IMG/VR virus record: IMGVR_UViG_3300028592_000010
Span: 1 to 60,936 of that record
DNA from: a virus
Direction: 5' to 3' (one strand)
Length of the DNA: 60,936 nucleotides
A program made the position numbers and the translations under genes. Of this stretch, positions 1-7,904 are shown one piece after another (position 1 is the stretch's first letter; the number at the start of each line of letters is the position of its first letter). Below the pieces are notes generated by a model. That model was not told where the DNA came from, did no database searches, and was given only the letters and a program-made list of their open reading frames with translations.

Positions 1-132
1 CCCCGAGGGGCCCCGGCTGGGGCCCCCTCACTGCATGTGAGGAGGAGTGTGTTGGAACCGGTTCTGGAGCCGTTCATCGGCGACATCCGGGTGCAGGCCT
101 ACACGTTCCCGTCGCTGGCGGGGCGGCTGCCG
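1..132. repeat. left copy of the terminal direct repeat
   Basis: Bases 7-132 are identical to 60811-60936. The match continues outward except that a G run is four long here and five long in the right copy. It contains a terminator hairpin and the start of the first gene. The overlap shows a circular or terminally redundant molecule; the one-base difference suggests a homopolymer error in this copy. Confidence 0.95.
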
Positions 133-249
133 AGGCTGGAGCTTCGCTGCGGCGTGCACCCCGACTGGTCCTCCTCCCTGGGGGAGGTGGTGACGCTGCC
201 CGAGTTGCTGGCGGTCGTCGAGACGCACCTGGAGGAACGGCATGGCTAG
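52..249 (+). CDS. small hypothetical protein at the circular junction
   Basis: This encodes about 65 residues with no family I recognise. An AGGAGG ribosome site at 40-45 best fits the TTG at 52; GTG at 49 or 37 are in-frame alternatives. The start region is repeated at the right end, so in the circular genome this gene follows the DUF932-type gene and its terminator. It overlaps the next gene by eight bases, as is usual in this phage, implying coupled translation. Confidence 0.6.
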   Translation: MEPVLEPFIGDIRVQAYTFPSLAGRLPRLELRCGVHPDWSSSLGEVVTLPELLAVVETHLEERHG

Positions 250-580
250 CCACCGGCGCCGTTCGGTGCCCAGCGCCCCGCCTCTGCCGTACACGGGCCC
301 TGGCCCGGCCGAGCGGAACCTGCTGGCGCGGCTGCACAGCAACGCCACGTACAAGGCCTCGGCGATGGGCTACCGCCTGCTCGACATGCGGGCCTACGAG
401 ATGCTCGACCCCTCTCGGGGGGTGGCCTGGTTCCGGCTGACCTTCGGCAACGTCGTGGTCTGGGCGGACGGGCTGGAGGAGGGGTCGCACTGGTCCGCGA
501 CGCTGGAGGCGGGCGCACAGGAGTACGCCCAGACAAAGGACCGGATCGGGCGCGTGGGGCGCCAGCCCGATGTAGTGTGA
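242..580 (+). CDS. hypothetical protein, 112 aa
   Basis: The ATG at 242 overlaps the previous gene. The N-terminus is rich in Arg, Pro and Ser, and the rest looks like a small globular domain with Trp and Tyr residues. I see no motif I can name. It ends just before the promoter-like TAGTGT box at 571-577 that precedes the ParB-like gene. Confidence 0.6.
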   Translation: MASHRRRSVPSAPPLPYTGPGPAERNLLARLHSNATYKASAMGYRLLDMRAYEMLDPSRGVAWFRLTFGNVVVWADGLEEGSHWSATLEAGAQEYAQTKDRIGRVGRQPDVV

Positions 581-615
581 GGGCAGACAACATGTCACTG
601 GAAGGACTGACGATC

Positions 616-1911
616 ATGACAGACCGTGGCACGGCAAGCATCGAAGAACTCTTGCGCGCGCTGGAAGACGCGCACTTCACCGTGACCTCGGTGGGCGCAA
701 GGTACCGGGTCACCCACCCTGACGGTGGGCGTCCCACCTTCGTACCCAAGCGGCTGCCCAAGGGCGCCAGCCTCAAGCTGGTCATGGGGTCGCTCATGGA
801 CATCGGGTTCGACACGGACTCGGTGGAGCGGGCCCGGGAGGCGCGGCGTAAGGCGCGCGTCGAGCAGGCCCGCAAGGAGGGCGAACGGCTCAACAACATC
901 GCAGCAGCGGCGGCGGCCCAGCGCACGGCCGAGGCGGCCATCGCGACCGAGGCGGCGCGCGACGAGCGCCTGTACCAGGGCCAGCACAAGCTTCCCGACC
1001 TGCTCATCGAGACCCGGCTGCCCCGCACCGACTTCGTGGAGGTCGACGCCAAGTTCGCCGAGGAGTTGCTGCGGGCGAACCGGTTCTACGAGCCCGGGGC
1101 GACCCATGCGGGCAAGACCAACCGCAAGTTCCGGCCCGAGTTGGCCCGCAGGTACCGCGACCAGATGCTGCGCGGCGAGTGGGACCAGTTCACTCACCAG
1201 GCCATCGGCCTGGACGTGGAGGGCGACCTCGTGGACGGCCAGCACCGGCTGGCCGCCATCGTCCTGGCCGGGGAGGTCAAGCCGGACATCCGCATCCCCA
1301 TGCCGATCACCTACGACCTCCCGGTGGGCTCGTTCGACCGCATCGACCTCGGGCTGAAGCGCTCCCTGGGCGATGTGCTGGCCATGCACGGCTTCACCGA
1401 CGTCAACCACATCGGCGCCGTGCTGCGGTGGGTGGCGCTCTACGACACGCTCATCGGCGACCCGCCCGTGCCGTATGACCTCAGCACCTGGAAGCACTTC
1501 GGGCTCTCCGGTGAGCAGGCGTTGCACATGCTTCGTGATGAGCCCACCGTCCCGGAGAACTCACGCGCGGGTGTGCGGTTCCGCAAGATCATGCTGCCTT
1601 CGGCGGCGGGCACTGCCATCCATCTGCTCAAGCGCTACTGGCGGGCCGACCTGGTGGACGGGTTCGTGGACCGGCTGTACTCGGGCTACGACCTCGCGCC
1701 CCGCTCGGCCCTCGGGGCCCTGCGGGACGCCTACGTGACCCAGGCCTCCAACCGGAAGTACAAGCGGACCACGGTGGAGCAGTTGGCCCTGTGGATCAAG
1801 GGGTGGAACCTGCACCTCACCGGCAAGGAACGGAGCTTGCTGACGTGGCGGTCGCACGAAGAGTTCCCGCTGATCGACCTGCCCAAGAAGCGCGAGCACG
1901 AGCCCCGCTAG
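616..1911 (+). CDS. ParB-like nuclease-fold protein with HicA-like N-terminus
   Basis: The ATG at 616 is chosen because GGAAGGA lies about nine bases upstream; ATG 592 and GTG 577 are in-frame alternatives. Residues 1-70 (an IEELLRALED helix, then RYRVTHPDGG) resemble the small HicA-type RNA-binding fold. After an alanine-rich helical linker, residues 140-260 carry a ParB/Srx-like core with the signature DGQHRLAAI. Actinophages often encode such proteins; they may bind or nick DNA, but the function is not established. The stop is TAG, one of the minority of amber stops in this genome. Confidence 0.75.
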   Translation: MTDRGTASIEELLRALEDAHFTVTSVGARYRVTHPDGGRPTFVPKRLPKGASLKLVMGSLMDIGFDTDSVERAREARRKARVEQARKEGERLNNIAAAAAAQRTAEAAIATEAARDERLYQGQHKLPDLLIETRLPRTDFVEVDAKFAEELLRANRFYEPGATHAGKTNRKFRPELARRYRDQMLRGEWDQFTHQAIGLDVEGDLVDGQHRLAAIVLAGEVKPDIRIPMPITYDLPVGSFDRIDLGLKRSLGDVLAMHGFTDVNHIGAVLRWVALYDTLIGDPPVPYDLSTWKHFGLSGEQALHMLRDEPTVPENSRAGVRFRKIMLPSAAGTAIHLLKRYWRADLVDGFVDRLYSGYDLAPRSALGALRDAYVTQASNRKYKRTTVEQLALWIKGWNLHLTGKERSLLTWRSHEEFPLIDLPKKREHEPR

Positions 1912-2111
1912 GGGTCTGGTTCGTCTACCCCGTTCGGGTCGAGGTCGCACCCCGGCCCGAACGGGACGGGCGGGTGCGCCTGGACGTGTGGTGCTTCCAC
2001 CGGCGGAAGTGGACGCTGCACGTCGAGGCGGGCCTGGTGGACTACTGGGTCGCCGACGCCCGCAGCAACCCGTGCCGGATGGCCTCCTGCCCCTTGTGGA
2101 AGCGGTCTTGA
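1845..2111 (+). CDS. hypothetical protein, start uncertain
   Basis: From about 1914 to 2111 one frame reads as a plausible protein with Trp, Tyr and three Cys residues and G/C third positions. There is no start codon just after the previous stop, so I place the start at GTG 1845 behind a GGAG, overlapping the ParB-like gene by 67 bases. The long overlap is unusual here, and an indel near the junction is possible. Confidence 0.4.
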   Translation: MAVARRVPADRPAQEARARAPLGVWFVYPVRVEVAPRPERDGRVRLDVWCFHRRKWTLHVEAGLVDYWVADARSNPCRMASCPLWKRS

Positions 2112-2115
2112 TCTG

Positions 2116-2121
2116 TATAGT
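2116..2121 (+). promoter_or_regulatory. -10 box TATAGT, early-type promoter
   Basis: TATAGT is preceded by TG and followed by C-N4-GAGACA, matching a motif seen before many genes in this genome. TTGTGG at 2094-2099 is a possible -35 with a 16-base spacer. Confidence 0.55.
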
Positions 2122-2126
2122 CAACC

Positions 2127-2181
2127 GAGACAGGCGGCTCCCGGGGAGACCCTGGGGAGGGCACGAGGGGCCGCCTGTCTC
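2127..2181 (+). promoter_or_regulatory. long-stem hairpin in a 5' leader
   Basis: GAGACAGGCGGC at 2127-2138 pairs perfectly with 2170-2181 across a 31-base G-rich loop. It lies in the roughly 125-base leader between the promoter box and the ATG at 2249, so it would form at the very 5' end of the transcript. Transcript stabilisation or attenuation are possible roles. Confidence 0.55.
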
Positions 2182-2248
2182 CGCAGGATCGCGTGGGCGT
2201 CCGGAAGATCCCCCGAGGCCCGGACGCTCACCGCGCGAAGGAGGACTG

Positions 2249-2509
2249 ATGGCTTGGTGGACGCGGGCCCTGGCCCTGCGCGGGCAGGACACGACCCCAA
2301 CGACGCGGCGCGAGCCCTCGCCGGATGGCGTGCCTGACGAGTGGGCCGAGGTGGAGCGCCTGCACAACGTCATCAAGGCCGCCCTGGAGACCGTGGACGA
2401 GATGACCGGCCAGGCCAAGATGCTCCCCGGCCTGACCGATGACCTGCTGGACCTGCGCAAGATCCTGATGGAGGGGGAAGCCCATGCGGTACGTCGCCCT
2501 GGCCGCTGA
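2249..2509 (+). CDS. hypothetical protein, helical, 86 aa
   Basis: The start ATG follows GAAGGAGG. The second half is strongly helical with heptad-like Leu/Val spacing (EVERLHNVIKAALETVDEM), suggesting a short coiled coil. No enzymatic motif is visible. It is the first gene behind the TATAGT promoter and structured leader and overlaps the next gene by 26 bases. Confidence 0.6.
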   Translation: MAWWTRALALRGQDTTPTTRREPSPDGVPDEWAEVERLHNVIKAALETVDEMTGQAKMLPGLTDDLLDLRKILMEGEAHAVRRPGR

Positions 2510-2849
2510 GGCCTTGACCGCCGTACGCCTGTCCGGCCTGCTGGCCGGGCTGGGCCTGATGGGCCTTATGTACCTCGGCGCCCTCGACCGGCTCTACGGC
2601 CCCGGGCGCCACGCCGCTGGGCCTGGCCGCCCGAGTTGCACCGACCCGCGTGCGTGGGTGCGCCGTGTGAGTGACGAGCCCACTATCAGCCTCACCAAGC
2701 CGGCCCCGGGCGCCAAGGTCTACGACCAGTTGGCCCGCACCTCCCGGTTCGCCTCGGCGGTTCGCTCGATGCGCCGCCGCGAGAAGCACTTCACCGAGAT
2801 TGCCACCAGCCCGGCCCCGTGGCTGGTGCCCAACGACGATTGGACCTGA
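2484..2849 (+). CDS. small membrane-anchored protein, 121 aa
   Basis: Residues 10-36 form a hydrophobic segment (LSGLLAGLGLMGLMYLGAL), probably one N-terminal membrane helix. A basic cytoplasmic-type tail follows (RSMRRREKHF). No known family is recognised. An internal GTG near residue 62 could begin a shorter soluble product. Confidence 0.6.
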   Translation: MRYVALAAEALTAVRLSGLLAGLGLMGLMYLGALDRLYGPGRHAAGPGRPSCTDPRAWVRRVSDEPTISLTKPAPGAKVYDQLARTSRFASAVRSMRRREKHFTEIATSPAPWLVPNDDWT

Positions 2850-2855
2850 TCCCCA

Positions 2856-3500
2856 ATGACCGTGCGTGCCCTGTTCATCACCGACGCCTCGGGCTCGATG
2901 CACCGCCTGGCCTCCGACGTGCGTGGCGGCTACAACTCCTACCTGGACAAGGTCACCGGCGAGAGCCCTGAGGTCCGGGTCACCTCCACCGTGTTCAACA
3001 CCGAGGTCCGCATCCTCGACGAGGACGTGGCCGTGGGCGCCGCGACCCGGTTCGACGACCACACCTACGACCCGCACGGCGCGACCGCCCTGCTCGACGC
3101 CATCGGCAACACGGTGAAGCGGCTGCGCCGCGACGTGGCGTTCATGCCCGGCGACCAGACGCTGCTGTTCATCCAGACGGACGGGCACGAGAACGCCTCC
3201 GTTGAGTGGGACCGCGCGGGCGTGGCCAAGCTGCTGGCCGAGGTCGAGGCGGAGGGCTGGAGCGTCATCTACAGCGGGGTGGGCCCGGACGGCTGGGCCG
3301 AGAAGGCGAGCCTGGGCCGCCAGTTCGGCACCTATTCGCCTGCCTCGGCGCAGGGGGTGGCCAGCACATACCAAGGGTACGAGGTTGTGACCCGCTCGGC
3401 GGCGGGCGGCCAGACACTCAACAGCGGCGTGGCCAACAAGATGTCCCAGGAGGTCATCGACGCGACGCCCGGGGCGAGTGAGCCCGATGTCCAGCCCTGA
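2856..3500 (+). CDS. von Willebrand factor A domain protein
   Basis: This 214-residue protein is almost entirely a VWA domain. The metal-ion-dependent adhesion site begins at residue 10 as DASGSM, followed by a conserved Thr in HGATALLDAI and an acidic TDGHEN loop. VWA domains bind protein partners through a divalent cation, so it is probably a scaffold or adaptor rather than an enzyme. It is translationally linked with the following small gene, and its partner in the phage is unknown. Confidence 0.85.
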   Translation: MTVRALFITDASGSMHRLASDVRGGYNSYLDKVTGESPEVRVTSTVFNTEVRILDEDVAVGAATRFDDHTYDPHGATALLDAIGNTVKRLRRDVAFMPGDQTLLFIQTDGHENASVEWDRAGVAKLLAEVEAEGWSVIYSGVGPDGWAEKASLGRQFGTYSPASAQGVASTYQGYEVVTRSAAGGQTLNSGVANKMSQEVIDATPGASEPDVQP

Positions 3501-3783
3501 CCGGGTCGAGCACTTCCGGCGGCGCCGCTACGCCTACTGCCCGCACGAGGGCGTGGCGCGGTTCACGGTCGTCGACTACTGGCTGGCCTACCCGCCGCTG
3601 TACTGGTGCACCGGGTGCGGCTGGTCCTGGGAGCCCGGCGACAAGCCAGTGCCGCCCGAGCCCGGCCAGGGGGCCGTCGCGGCCCGGCGGGCCCACTCCC
3701 TCCTCCCGCCGCTGGACGCGGCGGCGTGGCGCAAGTTCATTCGGCAGATCAGTGAGGACTCAGAGCAGGAGGCAGCAGCGTGA
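3487..3783 (+). CDS. small zinc-ribbon-like protein
   Basis: This encodes 98 residues with a Cys-His pair near the start (YCPHEGVARF) and CTGCGWSWEPGD in the middle, the layout of a short zinc ribbon. ATG 3487 is preferred; GTG 3478 is in frame. It overlaps the VWA stop and the ParB-like start on either side, so it belongs to the same operon. Its function is unknown. Confidence 0.65.
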   Translation: MSSPDRVEHFRRRRYAYCPHEGVARFTVVDYWLAYPPLYWCTGCGWSWEPGDKPVPPEPGQGAVAARRAHSLLPPLDAAAWRKFIRQISEDSEQEAAA

Positions 3784-4466
3784 CCGACCAGCAGGCCAGC
3801 GACCGGGTGACCCACGACCTCAGCGTGGAGTACGTCGACATCGACACGGTGGCCGAGCACCCGGACAACCCCCGGCGCGGCAACACGCAGGTGATCGTTG
3901 AGTCGCTGCGCCGCACCGGTCAGTACCGGCCCCTGATCGTTTCGGCTGCGACGGGCTACGTGGTGGCCGGCAACCACACGCTGCGCGCGGCGCGGCTGCT
4001 CAACTGGGACCGGATCGCGGTCACCTGGCTGCACGGCCTGTCCGAGGAGGCAGAGCACCGCATCCTGGCCGTGGACAACCGGGCTGCCGACCTCGGCGAC
4101 TACGACACCGAGGCACTGATCGCCCTGCTGGACAACCTCGGCGAACTGGAGGGCACCGGCTACTCGGTGGACGACCTGGAGACCTTGCAGGCCCTGGCGG
4201 GCCGCGAGGTCACGTTCGCGGCGGGCGACACCGACGCGCACTACTCGGGCACCGACGCCGAGCGGGCCGAGCGGGCCGAACAGATCGGCAACTACCAGCC
4301 GCTCAAGGCGCAGGGTCTGGCCGAGGTCATCCTGGTGCTCACCGAGGCCAAGAAGACGCAGATGATCGACTGGCTCCAGGTGCTCCGCGCCAAGTGGGGC
4401 GACCAGATGACCAACGGGGAGTTGGTCTACGCGGCCGTGGCTCGCGCGGTGGACGCCGAACAGTGA
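3780..4466 (+). CDS. ParB-like N-terminal domain protein
   Basis: The first 100 residues match the ParB/Srx domain: VEYVDIDTVAEHPDNPRRG, then VVAGNHTLRAARLL and a VDNRAADLG turn. In phages this domain often sits beside DNA-modification genes, and here the next three genes are a modification set, so it may present or nick target DNA. The GTG start overlaps the previous stop. No separate DNA-binding HTH is obvious in the C-terminal 80 residues. Confidence 0.85.
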   Translation: MTDQQASDRVTHDLSVEYVDIDTVAEHPDNPRRGNTQVIVESLRRTGQYRPLIVSAATGYVVAGNHTLRAARLLNWDRIAVTWLHGLSEEAEHRILAVDNRAADLGDYDTEALIALLDNLGELEGTGYSVDDLETLQALAGREVTFAAGDTDAHYSGTDAERAERAEQIGNYQPLKAQGLAEVILVLTEAKKTQMIDWLQVLRAKWGDQMTNGELVYAAVARAVDAEQ

Positions 4467-5410
4467 CCTCGTACGAGATCGGAGAGCGGGCGGGGCGCAT
4501 CGCCAAGCTGTGGACCCCGGGCGTGATCGACGACTACGCCCGGTTCCACTGGCTCGCCCTGGAGACTGGCGACGTGGACCCGGTCTACCCGGTGCTGCGC
4601 AAGCTGGAGATGGGCGTCAGCGACCTGGTGTGGCTGTCCTTCCTGCACGTCGCCTACTACGACCTCGGCTCGGCCCTGCGCGCCTTCGCCCGGCTGTCGT
4701 GGCGCCCCACCGAGGAGGTCCCCAACGCGGTGCTGCACTACCCGTGCGGCACCGAGCGGCGGGCGCACCGCGACCCGAGCCAGTTGCTGCGCCACCTGGA
4801 ATCCCTGCGGGCGCTGGCCGATCACTTCCAGGGCTTGCACCGTTTTGTGACAAGCGCCACCAGCTACGGGGACCTGTTCGGCAGGGTCATCTCCATCTGG
4901 GGTAACGGCCGGTGGGCCGCCTACAAGACCTGTGAGTTGCTGGCCTACGCGTTGGACCGGCCCGAGTGGGAGCCCACCGACATGGGGCACGCCCACTCCA
5001 CCGGCCCCCGCAAGGGGCTCGCGCTGATCTACGGCGGGCGCCTGCCCGAGGGCAACGGGCCCGCCGCCATTCACACCCTCAACACCTTGTCGGGCTGGCT
5101 CGTCAACGAGTTGGGCCGCCGCGACCTGGTTGCCAGTCAGGCGACCGCCGAGACCACCCTGTGCGACTTCCACTCCCTGGCTGGGGGCCGCTACTACGTG
5201 GGGCACGACATCGACCAGATGGGCATGCAGATCCGGCGCGGGCTGGAGACGGAGCGCCTGCACTACGAGGAGGGCCAGTCCGCCGCCCTGCGGTTCCTGC
5301 TCGACGCCAACCAGCGTGCGAGCGCGACGTTCGCCCATTGGGGCAACGACATCGACAAGGGCCGCCGACAGGTCTACAAGTTGACGGGAGAGATCCTTGA
5401 TCCACGTTGA
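4463..5410 (+). CDS. amino acid:DNA transferase-like protein (aGPT-PPlase family)
   Basis: I assign this 315-residue helical protein to the alpha-glutamyl/putrescinyl-thymine pyrophosphorylase group, which has a DNA-glycosylase-like fold and transfers an amine to a phosphorylated 5-hydroxymethyl pyrimidine in DNA. Visible features are a WLSFLHVAYYDLGSALRAF helix, a hairpin-like IWGNGRWAAYKTCELL segment and conserved CDFHSLAGGRYYVGHDID. The assignment rests partly on context: an FAD enzyme and a P-loop kinase follow directly, each overlapping. GTG 4463 overlaps the ParB-like stop. The fold call is a recognition, not a measured match. Confidence 0.65.
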   Translation: MTSYEIGERAGRIAKLWTPGVIDDYARFHWLALETGDVDPVYPVLRKLEMGVSDLVWLSFLHVAYYDLGSALRAFARLSWRPTEEVPNAVLHYPCGTERRAHRDPSQLLRHLESLRALADHFQGLHRFVTSATSYGDLFGRVISIWGNGRWAAYKTCELLAYALDRPEWEPTDMGHAHSTGPRKGLALIYGGRLPEGNGPAAIHTLNTLSGWLVNELGRRDLVASQATAETTLCDFHSLAGGRYYVGHDIDQMGMQIRRGLETERLHYEEGQSAALRFLLDANQRASATFAHWGNDIDKGRRQVYKLTGEILDPR

Positions 5411-6314
5411 GGGGATGGGCTGGTTCGGCGCGGTGACCGCGCTCGCGCTGGAGCGGGCCGGCATCGAGTTCACCTGGTCCGACATCGACTCGCCCACCCA
5501 GGCCTGGAAGGCCTCCACCGGCATCGTCTACCCGGCCGGAGACGACCGCACCGAGCGGGAGCGCCTGTCCTGGACCCGGTGGTGGCTGAGTGACGACTGG
5601 CTGCCCGACCACACGGTGCGGCCCGTCACCTACGGCTTCACCCACAAGGCGCCACCGCATGGCGGCAAGTACGAGTGGGCCCGCTGGTCCTACGTGCCCG
5701 AGGTGAAGATCGCCGCCAAGCACGCCTTCGCGGTCGATGTGCAGGCCATCGTGGTCGAGGCCCGTTCCCGCTTCGCCGAGCGGCGCTGCGAGTACGTGGA
5801 CCCGGCGCGGTCGAAGATTGTCGCTCACGGCGCGCGCCGAGCGGTCGGCTGGGTGTGGGGCTGGAGCCGCAAGGTCAACCTGCGCTGGCCCGGTGGGGTT
5901 GAGGCGGACGGCATGAGCCTGTACGGCAAGGTCCACCGGTTCGGCCTCTGCTACGCCTACCCGGTGGGGGCCCAGCCGGGCTGGTGGTGGGCCGGCTCGG
6001 CCCTGGTCAACGAGAGGCGCCCCCGGGAGCGCGACGGGCGCGAGTTGGCCGACTACTACGAGCGCTGGCGCTCCGACTTCGCCCGGCTCTACCCCGGAGT
6101 GGACGTGGTGGAGTCCGGTCATGAGCCCATCCGGCAGGGCTGGCGGCCCAAGCCAAGCGAGAGCGATCCGGCGCTGCTGGGACTCACCGACACGCGGTGC
6201 GTCTTCCCGGCCCTGTGGCACTCGGGCGTGCGCTGGGCGCCCTCGTTGGTGGAGGGAGCGGTGCAGTGGGCAACTCGCGTGACCTCTTCTACGTCATCGG
6301 CCCTCCAGGCGTAG
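5397..6314 (+). CDS. FAD-dependent oxidoreductase/lyase of the modification pathway
   Basis: TTG 5397 follows GGGAGAG and gives a protein starting with a Rossmann dinucleotide site (VEGMGWFG, then an acidic residue ending the second strand, SDID). STGIVYPAGD and a C-terminal CVFPALWHSGVRWAPS resemble D-amino acid oxidase-like flavoproteins. Flavin-dependent lyases are known to trim amino acids attached to 5-hydroxymethyl-dU in phage DNA, and this gene sits between the transferase-like and kinase genes. It ends in TAG and overlaps the kinase by 49 bases. Confidence 0.75.
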   Translation: MIHVEGMGWFGAVTALALERAGIEFTWSDIDSPTQAWKASTGIVYPAGDDRTERERLSWTRWWLSDDWLPDHTVRPVTYGFTHKAPPHGGKYEWARWSYVPEVKIAAKHAFAVDVQAIVVEARSRFAERRCEYVDPARSKIVAHGARRAVGWVWGWSRKVNLRWPGGVEADGMSLYGKVHRFGLCYAYPVGAQPGWWWAGSALVNERRPRERDGRELADYYERWRSDFARLYPGVDVVESGHEPIRQGWRPKPSESDPALLGLTDTRCVFPALWHSGVRWAPSLVEGAVQWATRVTSSTSSALQA

Positions 6315-6838
6315 GCAAGTCCTCCCTGATGGCCGCCCTCACGGTGCGCTGCCACCGCTGGCCGAACGCCAAGCCGTTCCGCTACGACCTGCTCCGGGGC
6401 CCCTCGGGCTACGAGTTCGTCGAGTTGGGCGGTCAGCGCATCGGCGGGTTCCCCGGCACGGACGGCATGTCGATGTCGGTCCAGCCCCGGGTGGAGGAGT
6501 GGCTGCACCAGACCCGGGTGCCGCTCGTCCTCGGTGAGGGTGACCGCCTGGGCAACACCAAGTTCTTTGAGGCGGCGGTGCACGCAGGGTGGCGCCTGAA
6601 CGTTGTCGCCCTGATGGCCGACCGTAAAGAGTTGGATCGGCGCTGCCGGGAGCGCGGCTCGGAACAGTCCGAGACGTGGCGCAAGGGCCGGTTCACGAAG
6701 GTGGCCAACGTGACCAACTGGCTGACCACGGCCCATCCCGGCAGCGTCCGGCTGGTCACGGCCGACCGAACCCCGGGCACGCTGGTCGCGGCCCTGCGAC
6801 CGAGCTACCCGGACATCTTCGCCCTGCTGGAGGACTGA
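6266..6838 (+). CDS. P-loop nucleotide kinase, candidate 5-hydroxymethyl-pyrimidine DNA kinase
   Basis: GTG 6266 lies eight bases after GGAGGGA. Residues 12-20 are a clear Walker A loop, GPPGVGKSS. An acidic VLGEGDRLG strand could serve as Walker B, and an ELDRRCRERG lid helix is followed by a TADRTPG segment. At 190 residues it is the size of small nucleoside kinases. Next to a transferase-like protein and an FAD enzyme, it probably phosphorylates the hydroxymethyl base in DNA to activate it for amine transfer. An ordinary nucleotide kinase role cannot be excluded. Confidence 0.8.
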   Translation: MGNSRDLFYVIGPPGVGKSSLMAALTVRCHRWPNAKPFRYDLLRGPSGYEFVELGGQRIGGFPGTDGMSMSVQPRVEEWLHQTRVPLVLGEGDRLGNTKFFEAAVHAGWRLNVVALMADRKELDRRCRERGSEQSETWRKGRFTKVANVTNWLTTAHPGSVRLVTADRTPGTLVAALRPSYPDIFALLED

Positions 6839-6984
6839 TGGAGCACTGGGGATTCTGGGCCCGGGCCATGGTGATCGTGCTCGTCGCCTGGGCGACCTGC
6901 GTGGCGCTGCTGATGGCCATGGTCCGCGTGGCGATGCTCGGCGCGGCGCTGACCTCGCTGGCCGCCCGGTCGGTGCGCGTCTGA
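6838..6984 (+). CDS. single-pass membrane peptide, 48 aa
   Basis: The ATG overlaps the kinase stop. One hydrophobic stretch (MVIVLVAWATCVALLMAMV) spans residues 11-29, and the C-terminus is slightly basic. There is no motif beyond the membrane helix. It forms a pair with the next membrane peptide. Confidence 0.55.
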   Translation: MEHWGFWARAMVIVLVAWATCVALLMAMVRVAMLGAALTSLAARSVRV

Positions 6985-7103
6985 TGGAACGCCTGCTGCT
7001 CGGCCTCGTCAACGCGCTCATCGTCGTCATGCTGCTGGCCGTCATCCTCATGCTGGGCCTGGCCGTCCACTTCGCCTACACCGAGAGTTGGGGATGCTCG
7101 TGA
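6984..7103 (+). CDS. single-pass membrane peptide, 39 aa
   Basis: The ATG overlaps the preceding stop as TGATG. Nearly the whole peptide is one membrane helix (LIVVMLLAVILMLGLAV) with a short polar tail. It could act with the preceding peptide. A holin or inhibitor role is possible but unsupported. Confidence 0.5.
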   Translation: MERLLLGLVNALIVVMLLAVILMLGLAVHFAYTESWGCS

Positions 7104-7477
7104 CCACCGTGTTCGTCATGATCGGCAACAGCGACGACAAGCTCTCCCAGGACGACTGGCACCAGTTCTGGGGCGAGACCTCGCAGGTGCTGCTGCCGGT
7201 GATCAAGGCCACGTACGGCGTCTGGTTCTCCGACCCGGTGGCGCGCTACCAGAATGCCTGCTGGGCGTTCGAGCCCTGGCCGCAGCACGAGTCCGAGGCC
7301 AAGGTCCGCCTGGCCCGTCTCGCCAGCAAGTGGGGCCAGGACTCGGTGGCCTGGGCGGAGGCCGAGGACACTGTGTTCCTCGGGCCCGCGTGGCTGTCCC
7401 ACCTCGACCCCGAGGAGGCCGAGGCCCTCGACGACGGGCACGCCTGGGCGGGCCTGGGGACCGAGGAGGGCAAGTGA
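7100..7477 (+). CDS. hypothetical protein, acidic, 125 aa
   Basis: GTG 7100 overlaps the previous stop as GTGA; ATG 7094 is in frame. The protein begins with a hydrophobic strand (TTVFVMIGNSDDKLSQDDW) and is acidic and Trp-rich throughout. A phage protein of this type with an ATP-grasp- or Rossmann-like start is possible, but I cannot name it. Confidence 0.6.
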   Translation: MTTVFVMIGNSDDKLSQDDWHQFWGETSQVLLPVIKATYGVWFSDPVARYQNACWAFEPWPQHESEAKVRLARLASKWGQDSVAWAEAEDTVFLGPAWLSHLDPEEAEALDDGHAWAGLGTEEGK

Positions 7478-7686
7478 GCCCACTTCAGGACTTCGACGAG
7501 ACCACCCCGAGGCCCGTGATCATCGTCTGCGAGACCGGCTCGGAGATGGACGGCATCCAGCGGGCGATCCTGCTGCTCATGAAGTACCCGGGCGTGCTCG
7601 CCGAGTCCGCCGCCGGCTGGATGTTGGTGCCCCGCCAGGCGGCCACCCACATCTCCGTTTCACGTGAAACCAAGGAGGAGAAGTGA
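7474..7686 (+). CDS. hypothetical protein, 70 aa
   Basis: GTG 7474 overlaps the preceding stop. The protein has one alpha/beta-like core (VIIVCETGSEMDGIQRAILLLMKYPG) and no recognised motif. AAGGAGGAGAAG at its end supplies the ribosome site for the next gene. Confidence 0.55.
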   Translation: MSPLQDFDETTPRPVIIVCETGSEMDGIQRAILLLMKYPGVLAESAAGWMLVPRQAATHISVSRETKEEK

Positions 7687-7904
7687 GGCTGTTCCATCTG
7701 GAGCGCACCGAGGACGTGACGGGCGTGTCGGGCACGGGCGTGGTCGCCCAGGGCGTCGAGTTCGACGACCTCACGGTGGTCATCCGCTGGGGAAGCGCCA
7801 CCCCCTCCACGGTGGTCTGGGACCACATCGGCGACGCGATGGTGGTCCACGGCCACAACGGCCTGACCAAGCTGGTCTGGGACGACCGGGGCGACTGGTC
7901 GTGA
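7683..7904 (+). CDS. hypothetical protein, beta-rich, 73 aa
   Basis: GTG 7683 follows AAGGAGGAG. Alternating hydrophobic strands (DLTVVIRWGSATPSTVVW) suggest a small beta barrel or sandwich like many phage accessory proteins. No function can be assigned. Confidence 0.6.
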   Translation: MRLFHLERTEDVTGVSGTGVVAQGVEFDDLTVVIRWGSATPSTVVWDHIGDAMVVHGHNGLTKLVWDDRGDWS

